A DNA stretch of 64,000 bases from Pseudonocardia endophytica (GCF_004339565.1 NZ_SMFZ01000002.1:744001-808000), one strand, 5' to 3'. Numbered from the stretch's first letter, positions 36,941 to 45,715 are shown. A program made the numbers and translations. Notes: generated by a model from the letters alone, not told the origin.

Positions 36941-37783
36941 TCAGGTCGGCGGGGCGACCGTGACCGGCGTGCCCCAGGACCGGTAGTCGGTGACCAGGTC
37001 GAGCGTCCCGGCACCGGGCAGCTCCTGGCGTAGGCGCCCGCGGACCGGTCGCTGGTCGCGGTCCACCCAGACCGTCGAGCTGATCCGGGTCAGACCGCCG
37101 GCGACCTGCTGGGTGAGCTGGGCGCGCAGGGTCGGGTCGGTCTCCGCGGCGGCGGCACGGACGAGGTCGACGACGATCGTGTAGCGCACCGTCGCGACGT
37201 CGCCGAGCGACTCGTCCTGGGCCTCCGCGACGAGCGCGGCGTCGGCGTAGCGGGTGACACCGGCCAGCGGGTCGGCCATGCCGGCGATGTTCGTGGCCAG
37301 CGTGGCGTCCGCGAGATCGGGCTGCGCGACCTGGGCGCGACCCACCTCGGACCATCCCGGCGCGCCGGGCAGGCGCAGCCAGGTCCGGCCGGCGGTGCGG
37401 ACGGCGCCGGTGGTGCGCGGCGCCGCCCCGGCCGGACCGAGGCGCTGGTCGAAGCGGGTCGAGACGGCGCCGTCGGCGAACCGCAGCACGCCGTCGCCGG
37501 TCACCGCCCGCCGTCCGGGAGGTGTCGGCGCCCCGGCTTCGACGGTCCCGGTGCCGGGCGGGTCGAGCGTGCCGTTCAGGACGGTGAGCGCCCCGCCGTC
37601 GGCCCGTTCGCGGTCGCCGACGGCGTCGAGCAGGGCCTTGGCGTCGTAGAACTTCGGCAACGACGTGGCGTTCGCCGGCGCACCGGCCGCGCCGGGGTCC
37701 GGGGTGGAGCACCCGGCGAGTGCGACGAGCGCGGGCAGCAGGAGTACGAGCGCGATCCGGAGGGGACGGGGTGTCGGGGGCAC
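36941..37783 (-). CDS. secreted lipoprotein, LppX/LprG-like fold possible
   Basis: 280 residues. Signal peptide IALVLLLPALVALAGC with the lipobox LAGC, then an Ala/Pro linker and a domain with alternating strands (GVLRFADGAVSTRFDQRLG; TWLRLPGAPGWSEVG; RYTIVVDLVRAAAA; STVWVDRDQRPVRGRLRQEL). The pattern, ending in short strand pairs, resembles the LolA/LppX-LprAFG lipoprotein fold, but similarity is weak by eye. GTG at 37783 has GGAGG 6 nt upstream. It lies 29 nt downstream of rsgA on the same strand. Confidence 0.75.
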   Translation of the reverse strand: MPPTPRPLRIALVLLLPALVALAGCSTPDPGAAGAPANATSLPKFYDAKALLDAVGDRERADGGALTVLNGTLDPPGTGTVEAGAPTPPGRRAVTGDGVLRFADGAVSTRFDQRLGPAGAAPRTTGAVRTAGRTWLRLPGAPGWSEVGRAQVAQPDLADATLATNIAGMADPLAGVTRYADAALVAEAQDESLGDVATVRYTIVVDLVRAAAAETDPTLRAQLTQQVAGGLTRISSTVWVDRDQRPVRGRLRQELPGAGTLDLVTDYRSWGTPVTVAPPT

Positions 37784-37812
37784 GTCCGTCCTCCTCTCGC
37801 AGTACGCCGGAG

Positions 37813-38949
37813 TCACGTCGCCGGAGCGGGGCCTCCGGGCCGGTTCGCGTTCAGCGCCACCAGGATGCGGCGCAGTGCGTCGAGTCTGCCGGGCGCGAGC
37901 GATCCCGCGGTGACCAGGTCGTCCAGTGCGCACTCCGGGTCGGCGGGCGGACCCAGATGGCCGCATCCGCGGGGGCAGTCGGCCGTCGCCTCCGCGAGAT
38001 CGCCGAACGCGGCGACGACGTCGTCCGGCCCGACGTGGGCCAGCCCGAACGACCGCACGCCAGGGGTGTCCACGACCCAACCCGTGGCGACGCGCGCTCC
38101 GCCCGTGCTCCGCTCGGCGCCGATGTTCGCTCCGCCTGCGCTCCGCTCGGTGCCGATGTTCGCTCCGCCTGCGCTCCGCTCGGTGGCGAGCGGCAGGGCG
38201 AGCGCGGCCGTCGTCGTGTGCCGGCCCTTGCCGACGGCCGACACCCGGCCGGTGCTCTGGTCGGCGTCCGGGACGAGTGCGTTGACCAGCGTCGACTTGC
38301 CCACACCGGAATGCCCGACGAACGCGCAGACCCGACCGGAGAGCTCCGCGTGCAGCGCGTCCAGGCCGGTCGTCGCCCCGTCGCCGTCCCGCCCGGTGAC
38401 GACGATCGGGAGGTCCAGGTCGGCGTACTGCGCGGCGAACCCGTCCGGATCGGCGAGGTCGGACTTCGTCAGGCAGAGCACCGGGACGAGCCCTCCCGCG
38501 TACGCCGCGACCAGGCACCGGTCGACGAAGCCGGTGCGCGGCACCGGGTCCGCGAGCGCGGTGACGACGACGAGCCGCTCGGCGTTGGCGACGACGACGC
38601 GTTCGTGCGGGTCGGTGTCGTCGGCCGTGCGGCGCAGCACGGTGTCCCGGTCATCGACGCGCACGATGCGCGCGAGCGTGTCCGGCTCGCCGGACAGGTC
38701 GCCGACGAGCCCGACCCGGTCCCCGACGACGACCGGCGTGCGCCCGAGCTCGCGGGCCCGCATCGCCACGACCGGCGCGCTCTCCGGGTCGGCGTCCGGC
38801 GCGCACGTCCACCGGCCGCGGTCGACGCCGATCACCATCGCCGGCGTCGCGTCGGAGTGGGCGGGCCTGCGCTTGCTGCGCGGGCGCGTGCCCTTGCCGG
38901 GGCGGACGCGGACGTCGGACTCGTCGTACTCGCGCGGCCGGTTCCTCAT
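37813..38949 (-). CDS. rsgA: ribosome small-subunit GTPase RsgA with inserted repeats
   Basis: 378 residues. The circularly permuted GTPase order is visible: G4 TKSD (161-164), G1 GHSGVGKST (212-220), G2 KGRHTTT (241-247), G3 DTPG (294-297), after an OB fold and before a zinc motif (Cys325, Cys329, His331, Cys340). RsgA acts in late 30S maturation. Residues 255-289 contain three 11-residue repeats (ERSAGGANIG-type) between G2 and G3, absent from the usual family pattern; see the repeat feature. The aroA stop lies 12 nt upstream, so the two are probably cotranscribed. Confidence 0.92.
   Translation of the reverse strand: MRNRPREYDESDVRVRPGKGTRPRSKRRPAHSDATPAMVIGVDRGRWTCAPDADPESAPVVAMRARELGRTPVVVGDRVGLVGDLSGEPDTLARIVRVDDRDTVLRRTADDTDPHERVVVANAERLVVVTALADPVPRTGFVDRCLVAAYAGGLVPVLCLTKSDLADPDGFAAQYADLDLPIVVTGRDGDGATTGLDALHAELSGRVCAFVGHSGVGKSTLVNALVPDADQSTGRVSAVGKGRHTTTAALALPLATERSAGGANIGTERSAGGANIGAERSTGGARVATGWVVDTPGVRSFGLAHVGPDDVVAAFGDLAEATADCPRGCGHLGPPADPECALDDLVTAGSLAPGRLDALRRILVALNANRPGGPAPAT
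38095..38190 (-). repeat. 33-bp tandem repeat inside rsgA
   Basis: Units 38095-38127 and 38128-38160 are nearly identical, and 38161-38184 is a third, partial unit. On the coding strand each unit contains ACCGAGCGGAGCG, like the marR-ABC spacer repeat at 27183-27219. 33 bp is 11 codons, so any copy number keeps the frame. Confidence 0.85.
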
Positions 38950-38961
38950 CGGCGTCCCGAC

Positions 38962-40263
38962 TCAGACACCGAGCAGCGCCGCCCAGCGCCCGGGGAAGTC
39001 GGGGATCGTCTTGTCCGTGCACCGCACGTCGTCGACGACGACTCCCGGCACCCGCAGCCCGACGAGTGCACCCGCCGTCGCCATCCGGTGGTCGGCGTAG
39101 GCGCGCCACGGCCGGTCCGGGTCCGGGACGAGCGCCCGGGGCGTGATCTCCAGGCCGTCCTCGGTCTCGGTCACGGCGCCGCCCATGGCGTTGATCTCGG
39201 CGGCCAGCGCGGCGATCCGGTCCGTCTCGTGTCCGCGCAGGTGGCCGATGCCCCGCAGCCGCGACGGGCCGTCCGCCAGCGCGGCGAGCGCGGCGACGGT
39301 CGGGGCGAGCTCGCCGGCGTCGTGCAGGTCGACGTCGACGCCGCTGATCCGGTCCGGACCGGTCACGGTCAGACCGTCCGGCCCGACGGCGACATCCGCG
39401 CCGAGCTCGGACAGCACCGGCAGCACGTCGGTGCCGGGCTGGGTGGTCCCCTCCGGCCAGCCGCGCACCGTGACCGACCCGCCGGTGACGACGGCCGCCC
39501 CGAGGAACACCGCGGCGTTCGACAGGTCGGGCTCGATCGTCCAGTCGCGCGCCGCGACCGGTCCGGGGTGGACGCGCCACGTGTCCGGCCCGGCACCCGT
39601 CGTCCGGTCCTCGACGTCGACGCCCGCTGCCCGCAGCAGCGCGACGGTCATGTCGATGTGCGGCAGCGACGGGACGGGCTTGCCGTCGTGCCGGACGGTG
39701 ACGCCGCGGTCGTACCCTGCGGCGGACAGCAGCAGCCCGGACACGAACTGCGACGACGCCGACGCGTCCACGGTGACCTCGCCGCCGCGCACCGAACCGG
39801 TGCCGTGCATCAGGAACGGGAGCGCGTCGGCCGGGTCGATCTCGGCGCCGAGTGACCGCAGCGCCGTCAGGACCACGTCGAGCGGACGCTCCCGGGCGCG
39901 CGGGTCGCCGTCGAAGCGCACGTCGCCCCTGGCGAGCGCGGCCGCGGGCGGCACGAACCGCATGACGGTCCCGGCGAGCCCGCAGTCGATCTCTGCGGGG
40001 GAGCCGCCGCGCAGCCCGTCGTGCGCGCCGATCCGCACGTCCTCGCCGTCGACCGTCACCGGTACGCCGAGCGCGGCCAGAGCACCGGTCATCAACGACG
40101 TGTCCCGGCTGGCCGGGGCGCCCGCGACGAGGCAGTCGCCTCCGGACAGGCCGGCGAGCAGCAGCGCGCGGTTCGTCAGGGACTTGGAGCCGGGAACCGC
40201 GACCGTGCCGCGCACCGGTCCGGGAGCGGTCGGAGCGGGCCATCCGGCGGCGGGGTCGGTCAC
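38962..40263 (-). CDS. aroA: 3-phosphoshikimate 1-carboxyvinyltransferase (EPSP synthase)
   Basis: 433 residues. VPGSKSLTNRALLLAGL near residue 24 is the first substrate-binding signature; GLAGTVMRF, RPLDVVLTALRSLGAEID, and RGHETDRIAALAAEIN plus AYADHRMATAGALVG near the C-terminus complete the family pattern. It makes EPSP in aromatic amino-acid synthesis. I prefer the GTG at 40263; an in-frame ATG at 40281 adds six residues. The stop lies 12 nt before the rsgA start. It is divergent from the SRAP gene. Confidence 0.93.
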   Translation of the reverse strand: MTDPAAGWPAPTAPGPVRGTVAVPGSKSLTNRALLLAGLSGGDCLVAGAPASRDTSLMTGALAALGVPVTVDGEDVRIGAHDGLRGGSPAEIDCGLAGTVMRFVPPAAALARGDVRFDGDPRARERPLDVVLTALRSLGAEIDPADALPFLMHGTGSVRGGEVTVDASASSQFVSGLLLSAAGYDRGVTVRHDGKPVPSLPHIDMTVALLRAAGVDVEDRTTGAGPDTWRVHPGPVAARDWTIEPDLSNAAVFLGAAVVTGGSVTVRGWPEGTTQPGTDVLPVLSELGADVAVGPDGLTVTGPDRISGVDVDLHDAGELAPTVAALAALADGPSRLRGIGHLRGHETDRIAALAAEINAMGGAVTETEDGLEITPRALVPDPDRPWRAYADHRMATAGALVGLRVPGVVVDDVRCTDKTIPDFPGRWAALLGV

Positions 40264-40367
40264 GCGCCCATCATCGCGCATCGCGCGTCGTCGCCGGTCA
40301 CGGTATCGCCCGAGCCGCGGTGGTCGAGCGGCGGAGCAGCGACACGATGCGTGGGACGATGGAGGGC

Positions 40368-41207
40368 ATGTGCGGCCGCTACGCCTCGACGAAGGCGCCC
40401 ACCGACCTCGCCGACGAGTTCCGCGCCGTCGACGCGACCGACGAGGGTGCCGACCGTGCGGACTACAACGTCGCGCCGACGAAGAACATCACCGTCGTCG
40501 TGGAGCGCCACCCGCGCGACTCCGACGGCGAGGCGGACCCGGCCGTCACCGAACGGACGCTGCGCACGGTCCGGTGGGGGCTCGTGCCGTTCTGGTCGAA
40601 GGACCCGTCGTCCGGTGCGCGGATGGTGAACTCCCGCTCCGAGACGGCGGGGGAGAAGCCGGCGTTCCGCCGCGCCCTGTCCTCGCGACGCTGCCTGTTC
40701 CCGGCCGACGGCTGGTACGAGTGGCAGCGCCGGGACGCCGTGCCGGACAGCGCTTCCGGAGACGGCAAGAAGGGCAAGGCCGCCAAGACGGTCAAGCAGC
40801 CGTACTTCACGCACTACGCCGACGGGTCGTCGCTGGCCATGGCCGGGATCTGGGAGTACTGGAAGCCCAAGGACGACCCGGAGCTGTCCGAGCAGTACCC
40901 GGACGGCCTGGTGACGGCGTCCGTGCTGACCACGGAGGCGGTCGGCCCGCTCAGCCAGGTGCACGACCGGATGCCGCTGGTGCTCCCGCCGTCGGCGTGG
41001 GAGGCGTGGCTGGACCCGGACCGGGACGCGAAGGACGACTCGGTGTCCGCCCTGCTCGTCCCGCCGTCCCCGGAACTGGTCGCGACGTTCGAGATCCGCC
41101 CGGTGTCGTCGCAGGTCAACAGCGTGCGCAACAACGGCCCGGAACTGCTGGAACGGATCCCCGACGAGGAGGTCCGCGAGCCGATCCAGCTCGACCTGCT
41201 GTCGTGA
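40368..41207 (+). CDS. SRAP (HMCES/YedK) DNA-protein crosslink protein
   Basis: 279 residues. It begins MCGRYAST; in this family Met1 is removed and Cys2 forms a covalent thiazolidine bond with abasic sites in single-stranded DNA, protecting it. This fixes the start at 40368 rather than 40320. Other landmarks are NVAPTKNI, VRWGLVPFW, VNSRSETAGEKPAFR, RRCLFPADGWYEW and VHDRMPLVLPPSAWEAWL, the last carrying the catalytic histidine. A Lys/Gly-rich loop (about 128-145) is an insertion. Confidence 0.92.
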   Translation: MCGRYASTKAPTDLADEFRAVDATDEGADRADYNVAPTKNITVVVERHPRDSDGEADPAVTERTLRTVRWGLVPFWSKDPSSGARMVNSRSETAGEKPAFRRALSSRRCLFPADGWYEWQRRDAVPDSASGDGKKGKAAKTVKQPYFTHYADGSSLAMAGIWEYWKPKDDPELSEQYPDGLVTASVLTTEAVGPLSQVHDRMPLVLPPSAWEAWLDPDRDAKDDSVSALLVPPSPELVATFEIRPVSSQVNSVRNNGPELLERIPDEEVREPIQLDLLS

Positions 41208-41310
41208 GGCCGGCCCCACCGCACCCCTCGGCGTCGTGTCGCATCCCTGCTCGGCGCGCCGCACCGGCTGCGACGGGTGCGGCACGCCGGTACGGGGTGC
41301 GTGAGCGGAC

Positions 41311-41940
41311 ATGAGCCCGGAGCCGGTGGAGATCGGAACGCCGTACGGCGCGGCTCGGGTGACGCTGCAGCGAGGGACGGGCCGGGCGCGGGCGTTGTTG
41401 CTGCTCGGGCACGGTGCCGGGGGCGGGATCACGGCGCCCGACCTGGCCGTGGCGGCGCGGGCGGCGAACGCGGTCGGGGTCCACGTCGGACTCGTCGAGC
41501 AGCCCTACCGCGTCGCCGGGAAGCGGGCTCCGGCTCCTGCGGCGCAGCTGGACACGGCGTGGCTGGCCGTCGTCGAGGCGGTGCGGGCCGGTGAGCTGGG
41601 GATCGACAAGCGCGGGCGGCTGCCGCTCGTCCAGGGCGGACGGAGCTCCGGAGCACGGGTGGCGTGCCGGACCGCCGCCGAGGCTCGTTCCAGGGCGGTG
41701 CTCTGCCTGGCGTTCCCCGAGCATCCGCCCGGCAAGCCGGAGAAGACCAGGATGCCGGAGCTCGACGCCGTCGACGTACCGGTCCTCGTCGTGCAGGGCC
41801 GCACCGACCCGTTCGGCTGCCCCGAGCCCGGTCCGGACCGCGACGTCGTCGTGCTGACCGGCGACCACTCCCTGCGCTCCGACCGCGCGGGCGTCGAGAA
41901 CGCCGTCACGGACTGGCTGGAGAGCCTGCTCGCGAGCTGA
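41311..41940 (+). CDS. alpha/beta hydrolase (KANL3/Tex30-like)
   Basis: 209 residues. LLLGHGAGGGITAPDL is the oxyanion-hole loop, VQGGRSSGARVACRTA the nucleophile elbow (Ser in GRSSG), VLVVQGRTDPFGCPE the acid, and LTGDHSLRSD the histidine. This matches the small KANL3/Tex30-like hydrolase family, whose substrate is unknown. It lies convergent to ybaK across a hairpin. Confidence 0.82.
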   Translation: MSPEPVEIGTPYGAARVTLQRGTGRARALLLLGHGAGGGITAPDLAVAARAANAVGVHVGLVEQPYRVAGKRAPAPAAQLDTAWLAVVEAVRAGELGIDKRGRLPLVQGGRSSGARVACRTAAEARSRAVLCLAFPEHPPGKPEKTRMPELDAVDVPVLVVQGRTDPFGCPEPGPDRDVVVLTGDHSLRSDRAGVENAVTDWLESLLAS

Positions 41941-41957
41941 CCGGCCGCGCACGCTGG

Positions 41958-41991
41958 CGAGAGCTGCTCCGGTCCAGCCCGGGAGCTCTCG
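41958..41991. terminator. hairpin between convergent genes
   Basis: CGAGAGCT (41958-41965) pairs with 41984-41991; an alternative stem with GCTCC/GGGAGC is possible. It serves the hydrolase and ybaK. Confidence 0.55.
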
Positions 41992-42008
41992 TCCGGTGGG
42001 GCGGGACC

Positions 42009-42485
42009 TCAGGCGGTGGCGATCGGGGCCACCGTGGCGTCGGTCAGGGTGACCAGGTCGTCCGGGGCGAGTTCGATCTCCAGGCCACGGCGGCCGCCGC
42101 TGCAGTAGACGGTCTCGAAGTCCATGGCGGACGCGTCGATCACCGTCGGGAGGCGCCTGCGCTGCCCCAGAGGCGAGATGCCGCCCGCGACGTAGCCGGT
42201 CGCGCGCTCGGCGTCGGCGACGTCGGCCATCGTCGCCTTCTTGCCGCCGGACGCTGCGGCGAGTGCCTTGAGGTCCAGCTGCGACGTGACCGGCACGATC
42301 CCGACCGTCATGGCGCCGTCGACGAGCGCGACGAGCGTCTTGAACACCCGTCCCGGCTCCTGGCCGAGCGCGTCGGCGGCTTCCAGCCCGTACGCGGCGC
42401 CGTCGTGGTGGGAGTAGGTGTGCACCCTGTGCTCGATCGTGCGCTTGACCAGCAGCGCCGTCGCCGGTGTCCCGCGTCCTGCCAT
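42009..42485 (-). CDS. ybaK: YbaK/EbsC family aminoacyl-tRNA deacylase
   Basis: 158 residues. RVFKTLVALVDGAMTVGIVP, KKATMADVADAERATGYVAGGISPLG and the end ELAPDDLVTLTDA fit the YbaK (Cys-tRNA(Pro) deacylase) branch, which clears misacylated tRNA in trans. The lysine of RVFKTL is the conserved catalytic residue. ATG at 42485. It is divergent from sigR across the SigR-type promoter. Confidence 0.87.
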   Translation of the reverse strand: MAGRGTPATALLVKRTIEHRVHTYSHHDGAAYGLEAADALGQEPGRVFKTLVALVDGAMTVGIVPVTSQLDLKALAAASGGKKATMADVADAERATGYVAGGISPLGQRRRLPTVIDASAMDFETVYCSGGRRGLEIELAPDDLVTLTDATVAPIATA

Positions 42486-42512
42486 GCGCCCATTCTCACG
42501 CGCCGCACGCAA

Positions 42513-42540
42513 GGGAATTCTGCGAGGCCCCGATGGTGTT
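42513..42540 (+). promoter_or_regulatory. SigR/SigH-type promoter upstream of sigR
   Basis: GGGAAT at 42513-42518 and GTT at 42538-42540 match the thiol-stress sigma consensus GGGAAT-N18-GTT with one extra base in the spacer. It lies about 140 nt before the sigR start, in the place expected for the self-activated promoter. Confidence 0.6.
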
Positions 42541-42678
42541 GTGCGGAGCGTGAACGCAGTGATGGAAGCGCCATCGACCGGCCGGCGGTCGCGTGTGCGC
42601 GTACCCTCTGAGCGGTCCGCCGCCGTGGTGAGTTCGCCGATCACCACCATGTGGCCGGAGTCGCTGGAGAGGGGATCG

Positions 42679-43383
42679 GTGCCGGAGCACGAGGAGAAGG
42701 ACACGTCCGTCCAGGACGTCGACGCGACGACGGAGGACGCCGTCGCGACCGCAGAGGTCGGTGAGGACACCGACCGTGCCGAGGACGACGAGACGGTCGA
42801 GGAGCGGGTCGCGCGCTTCGAGCGGGACGCGATGCCGCTGCTGGACCAGCTCTACGGCGCGGCGCTGCGGATGACCCGCAACCCGTCGGACGCCGAGGAC
42901 CTGGTGCAGGAGACGTTCCTGAAGGCCTACTCGGCGTTCCGTACGTTCCGCCGCGGGACGAACCTCAAGGCGTGGCTGTACCGGATCCTGACGAACACCT
43001 ACATCAACGGGTACCGGAAGCGGCAGCGCCAGCCGGTGCAGGCCCCGACCGACGAGATCACCGACCACCAGCTGGCCCAGGCCGGTGAGCACAGCTCCAC
43101 GGGCCTGCGTTCGGCCGAGATGGACGCGCTCGACGCCCTGCCGGACGACGACGTCAAGCAGGCCCTGCAGGCGCTGCCCGAGGACTTCCGGATGGCCGTC
43201 TACCTGGCCGACGTGGAGGGCTTCGCCTACAAGGAGATCGCCGAGATCATGGGCACCCCGATCGGGACCGTGATGTCGCGGCTGCACCGCGGCAGGCGCC
43301 AGCTGCGCGACATGCTGGCCGACACCGCCCGCGAGCGTGGCTTCGTCCGTGGTGACGAGGCCCAGGAGGTGACGACGAGGTGA
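42679..43383 (+). CDS. sigR: ECF sigma factor SigR/SigH (thiol-oxidative stress)
   Basis: 234 residues. After an acidic N-terminal extension, region 2 reads FERDAMPLLDQLYGAALRMT, DAEDLVQETFLKAYSAFRTF and LKAWLYRILTNTYINGYRKRQ; region 4 reads ALPEDFRMAVYLADVEGFAY, GTPIGTVMSRLHRGRRQLR. The body is very close to mycobacterial SigH and streptomycete SigR, which control thioredoxin and mycothiol genes. I use the GTG at 42679 with GAGAGGGG upstream; longer N-termini are possible. Its stop overlaps rsrA (GTGA). Confidence 0.93.
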   Translation: MPEHEEKDTSVQDVDATTEDAVATAEVGEDTDRAEDDETVEERVARFERDAMPLLDQLYGAALRMTRNPSDAEDLVQETFLKAYSAFRTFRRGTNLKAWLYRILTNTYINGYRKRQRQPVQAPTDEITDHQLAQAGEHSSTGLRSAEMDALDALPDDDVKQALQALPEDFRMAVYLADVEGFAYKEIAEIMGTPIGTVMSRLHRGRRQLRDMLADTARERGFVRGDEAQEVTTR

Positions 43384-43754
43384 GCGCGACCGACGAGACC
43401 CCGGACCGGGCGCGCCCGGCGACGAACCCGATGATGGGTTCCACCGGCTGCTCAGAGGTCCTGGCCGAGGTCTGGCTGTTCCTCGACCGGGAGTGCGACC
43501 CGTCGCGGCGGGCCGTGCTCGAGCAGCACCTCGACGAGTGCGCCCCCTGCCTCGCGGAGTACGGGATCGACGAGAAGCTCAAGGCGCTGCTCGCCCGCAA
43601 GTGCGGTGGTGACGTCGCACCCAGCGGTCTCAAGGAGCGGCTGCGGACGCAGATCCGGTCGGCCGTGCTCGAACAGGCCGAGGTGCACGTCGAGTCCGGC
43701 CCTGACGGGTCGACGGTGTCGGTCCGCGCGACCCGGATCGAGCGACGCGGCTGA
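43380..43754 (+). CDS. rsrA: zinc-binding anti-sigma factor RsrA/RshA
   Basis: 124 residues. Cys24, His50, Cys54 and Cys57 reproduce the spacing of the redox-sensing zinc site of RsrA (ZAS motif HLDECAPC). Oxidation of these thiols releases the sigma factor. The N-terminal extension of about 13 residues and a C-terminal tail lie outside the core. GTG start overlapping the sigR stop, so the pair is cotranslated. Confidence 0.92.
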   Translation: MSATDETPDRARPATNPMMGSTGCSEVLAEVWLFLDRECDPSRRAVLEQHLDECAPCLAEYGIDEKLKALLARKCGGDVAPSGLKERLRTQIRSAVLEQAEVHVESGPDGSTVSVRATRIERRG

Positions 43755-43775
43755 CGGAGGAGTTCGAACGAGAAG

Positions 43776-43799
43776 GGCGCCTCCCGCACGGGAGGCGCC
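43776..43799. terminator. perfect 10-bp hairpin terminator
   Basis: GGCGCCTCCC pairs with 43790-43799 around loop GCAC, between convergent rsrA and the bL37 gene. Confidence 0.88.
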
Positions 43800-43822
43800 T
43801 CTCGTCGTCTCTGGGGCGAATC

Positions 43823-43897
43823 TCAGGTGTTCGGCTTCTTGCCGTGGTTCGCCTTGTTCTTGCCGCGGTCGCGGCGCTTGCGGGCACGCTTGGACAT
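43823..43897 (-). CDS. 50S ribosomal protein bL37
   Basis: 24 residues (MSKRARKRRDRGKNKANHGK then KPNT), the short, highly basic actinobacterial large-subunit protein bL37. The ATG is preceded by GGGAGG at a normal distance. It is easy to miss because of its size. Its position next to pdtaS and whiB1 fits the mycobacterial locus. Confidence 0.9.
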   Translation of the reverse strand: MSKRARKRRDRGKNKANHGKKPNT

Positions 43898-43966
43898 GGC
43901 GGCCTCCCTTCTCCCTGCTCGGGCAATCATCGCATGTGATGGGATGCGGGGTCGGGAGGGATGCCC

Positions 43967-45499
43967 GTGACCACGTTGAGCGAGCTGCTGGCCGAGCACA
44001 CTCGGATGGAGGGCGAGACCGTCGACCACCTCCAGCGGGTGGTGGCGGAGTGGCAGTTGCTGGCCGACATGTCGTTCGCCGACTTCCTGCTCTGGGTACC
44101 GCTGGACGACCGGTCCACACCGGACGGCGCCGTACCCCTGTCCCGGCCTGCGGACGGCTCGTTCCTGTGCGTGGCGCAGGCACGCCCCACGACGGCGCCG
44201 ACGGCGCACCCGGACGACGTCGTCGGGCGCCGGGCCGCGGCGATCGAGGTCGGGCAGCTGCGCCGCGCCGTCGTCGAAGGTCGGATCTGCCGGGACGACG
44301 ACCCGCGCTGGCACCTCGAGGTCCCGGTCCGCCGGGAGACGATCCCGGTGCGACGGGCCGGGCGCACCGTCGCCGTCCTGTCCCGGGACACGAACCTGTC
44401 CACGCCCCGGGTGCCGAGCCCGCTCGAGATCGCCTACCTTGGCAGCGCGTCCGACCTCTGCCAGATGATCGTCGACGGCACGTTCCCGCCGGTCGTCCCG
44501 CAGGCCACGACGGAGGGGAGCCCCCGGGCCGGGGACGGCCTGGTCCGCCTCGACGCGCACGGCAACGTCGCCTACGCCAGCCCGAACGCGCTGTCCGCCT
44601 ACCACCGCATGGGCCACGCCAGCGACGTCGCCGGGACCGAGCTGGCCGTCGTCACGAAGCGGCTCGTGCTGGACCCGTTCGACGCGGCCGAGGTCGCCAC
44701 CAAGATCACCGACGCGCTGGAGGGCAAGCCGTCGGCGCGCATGGAGATCCGTGGACGACGGGCGTCGATGCTGGTCCGGGCGCTGCCGTTGCGTCCGCGG
44801 GGGGATCCGGCCGGTGCGCTGGTGATCGTGCGCGACGTGACCGACCTGCGGCGCAGGGACATGGCCCTGCTGTCCAAGGACGCGACGATCCGCGAGATCC
44901 ACCACCGGGTGAAGAACAACCTGCAGACCGTCGCGGCGCTGCTGCGGATGCAGTCGCGGCGCAGCTCGAACCCGGAGGCCGGACGCGCGCTCGAGGAGAG
45001 CGTCCGGCGGGTCAACTCGATCGCACTCGTGCACGAGGCGCTCGCCTACTCGGTGGCCGAGACCGTCGAGCTGGACGCGCTGCTGGACCGCGTGCTGCCG
45101 GCGATCCGGGACGGCGCGACGACGGAGGTGCGCGCGAGGGTCCGGGTCGAGGGCGGTTTCGGCACGCTCCCGGCACAGCACGCGACACCGCTGGTGCTCG
45201 TGCTGACCGAGCTGGTGCACAACGCGCTCGCGCACGCCTACGAGCCCGGCCAGACCGGCGAGGTCGTGGTGTCCGCCAAGCGTTCCGCGGGAAGCCTCGA
45301 CGTCACGATCGCCGACGACGGGCGCGGTCTCCCGGACGATTTCGACGTCGAGACGGCCAACGGGCTCGGTCTGCAGATCGTGCGCACGCTGCTCACGTCC
45401 GAGCTCGAGGCGTCGCTCCGGATGCGTGCCCGCCCCGGTGGTGGGACGGAGGCGCTGATCCGGATGCCCCTGGGCGGAGCGACGAACGGTAGCGGCTAG
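43967..45499 (+). CDS. pdtaS: sensor histidine kinase PdtaS-like
   Basis: 510 residues, apparently soluble. An N-terminal GAF-type domain starts MTTLSELLAEHTRM; a PAS-like domain follows (about 188-290), then the HisKA_2/HWE-type core with IREIHHRVKNNLQTVAALLR (His312 or His313) and an HATPase (VLTELVHNALAHAYEP; ADDGRGLPDDF; GLGLQIVRTL). In mycobacteria PdtaS pairs with the RNA-binding regulator PdtaR, which is not in this window. I use GTG at 43967: GGGAGGG is 6 nt upstream, whereas the ATG at 43961 directly abuts it. Confidence 0.92.
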   Translation: MTTLSELLAEHTRMEGETVDHLQRVVAEWQLLADMSFADFLLWVPLDDRSTPDGAVPLSRPADGSFLCVAQARPTTAPTAHPDDVVGRRAAAIEVGQLRRAVVEGRICRDDDPRWHLEVPVRRETIPVRRAGRTVAVLSRDTNLSTPRVPSPLEIAYLGSASDLCQMIVDGTFPPVVPQATTEGSPRAGDGLVRLDAHGNVAYASPNALSAYHRMGHASDVAGTELAVVTKRLVLDPFDAAEVATKITDALEGKPSARMEIRGRRASMLVRALPLRPRGDPAGALVIVRDVTDLRRRDMALLSKDATIREIHHRVKNNLQTVAALLRMQSRRSSNPEAGRALEESVRRVNSIALVHEALAYSVAETVELDALLDRVLPAIRDGATTEVRARVRVEGGFGTLPAQHATPLVLVLTELVHNALAHAYEPGQTGEVVVSAKRSAGSLDVTIADDGRGLPDDFDVETANGLGLQIVRTLLTSELEASLRMRARPGGGTEALIRMPLGGATNGSG

Positions 45500-45616
45500 G
45501 CTTTCACCGATGGCCGATGAGCCCGGTGCCGAGGTCGCGCCGGCACCGATGTCGTCGACCATGGTTCCGGAAGCCGGCCCGCCGACGTGTGCAGGTGGAC
45601 CACGACCCGGGACACG

Positions 45617-45662
45617 AACTGCGGGCCCGCGGCCGGTGGCATCCGGCTGCGGGCCCGCAGTT
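45617..45662. terminator. bidirectional terminator between pdtaS and whiB1
   Basis: AACTGCGGGCCCGC (45617-45630) pairs perfectly with 45649-45662, and GGCCGG/CCGGCT extends the stem. It lies between the convergent pdtaS and whiB1 genes. The ORF of 66 codons across this stretch is not credible. Confidence 0.85.
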
Positions 45663-45715
45663 CAGGGGGAGCGTTCAGTTCTTCCCGGCGCCAGCGCCGG
45701 AGGTACCTGAGGTGA

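Noticed and set aside
45510..45710. 66-codon frame after pdtaS
   Set aside because: It spans the perfect terminator hairpin and has no conserved pattern.
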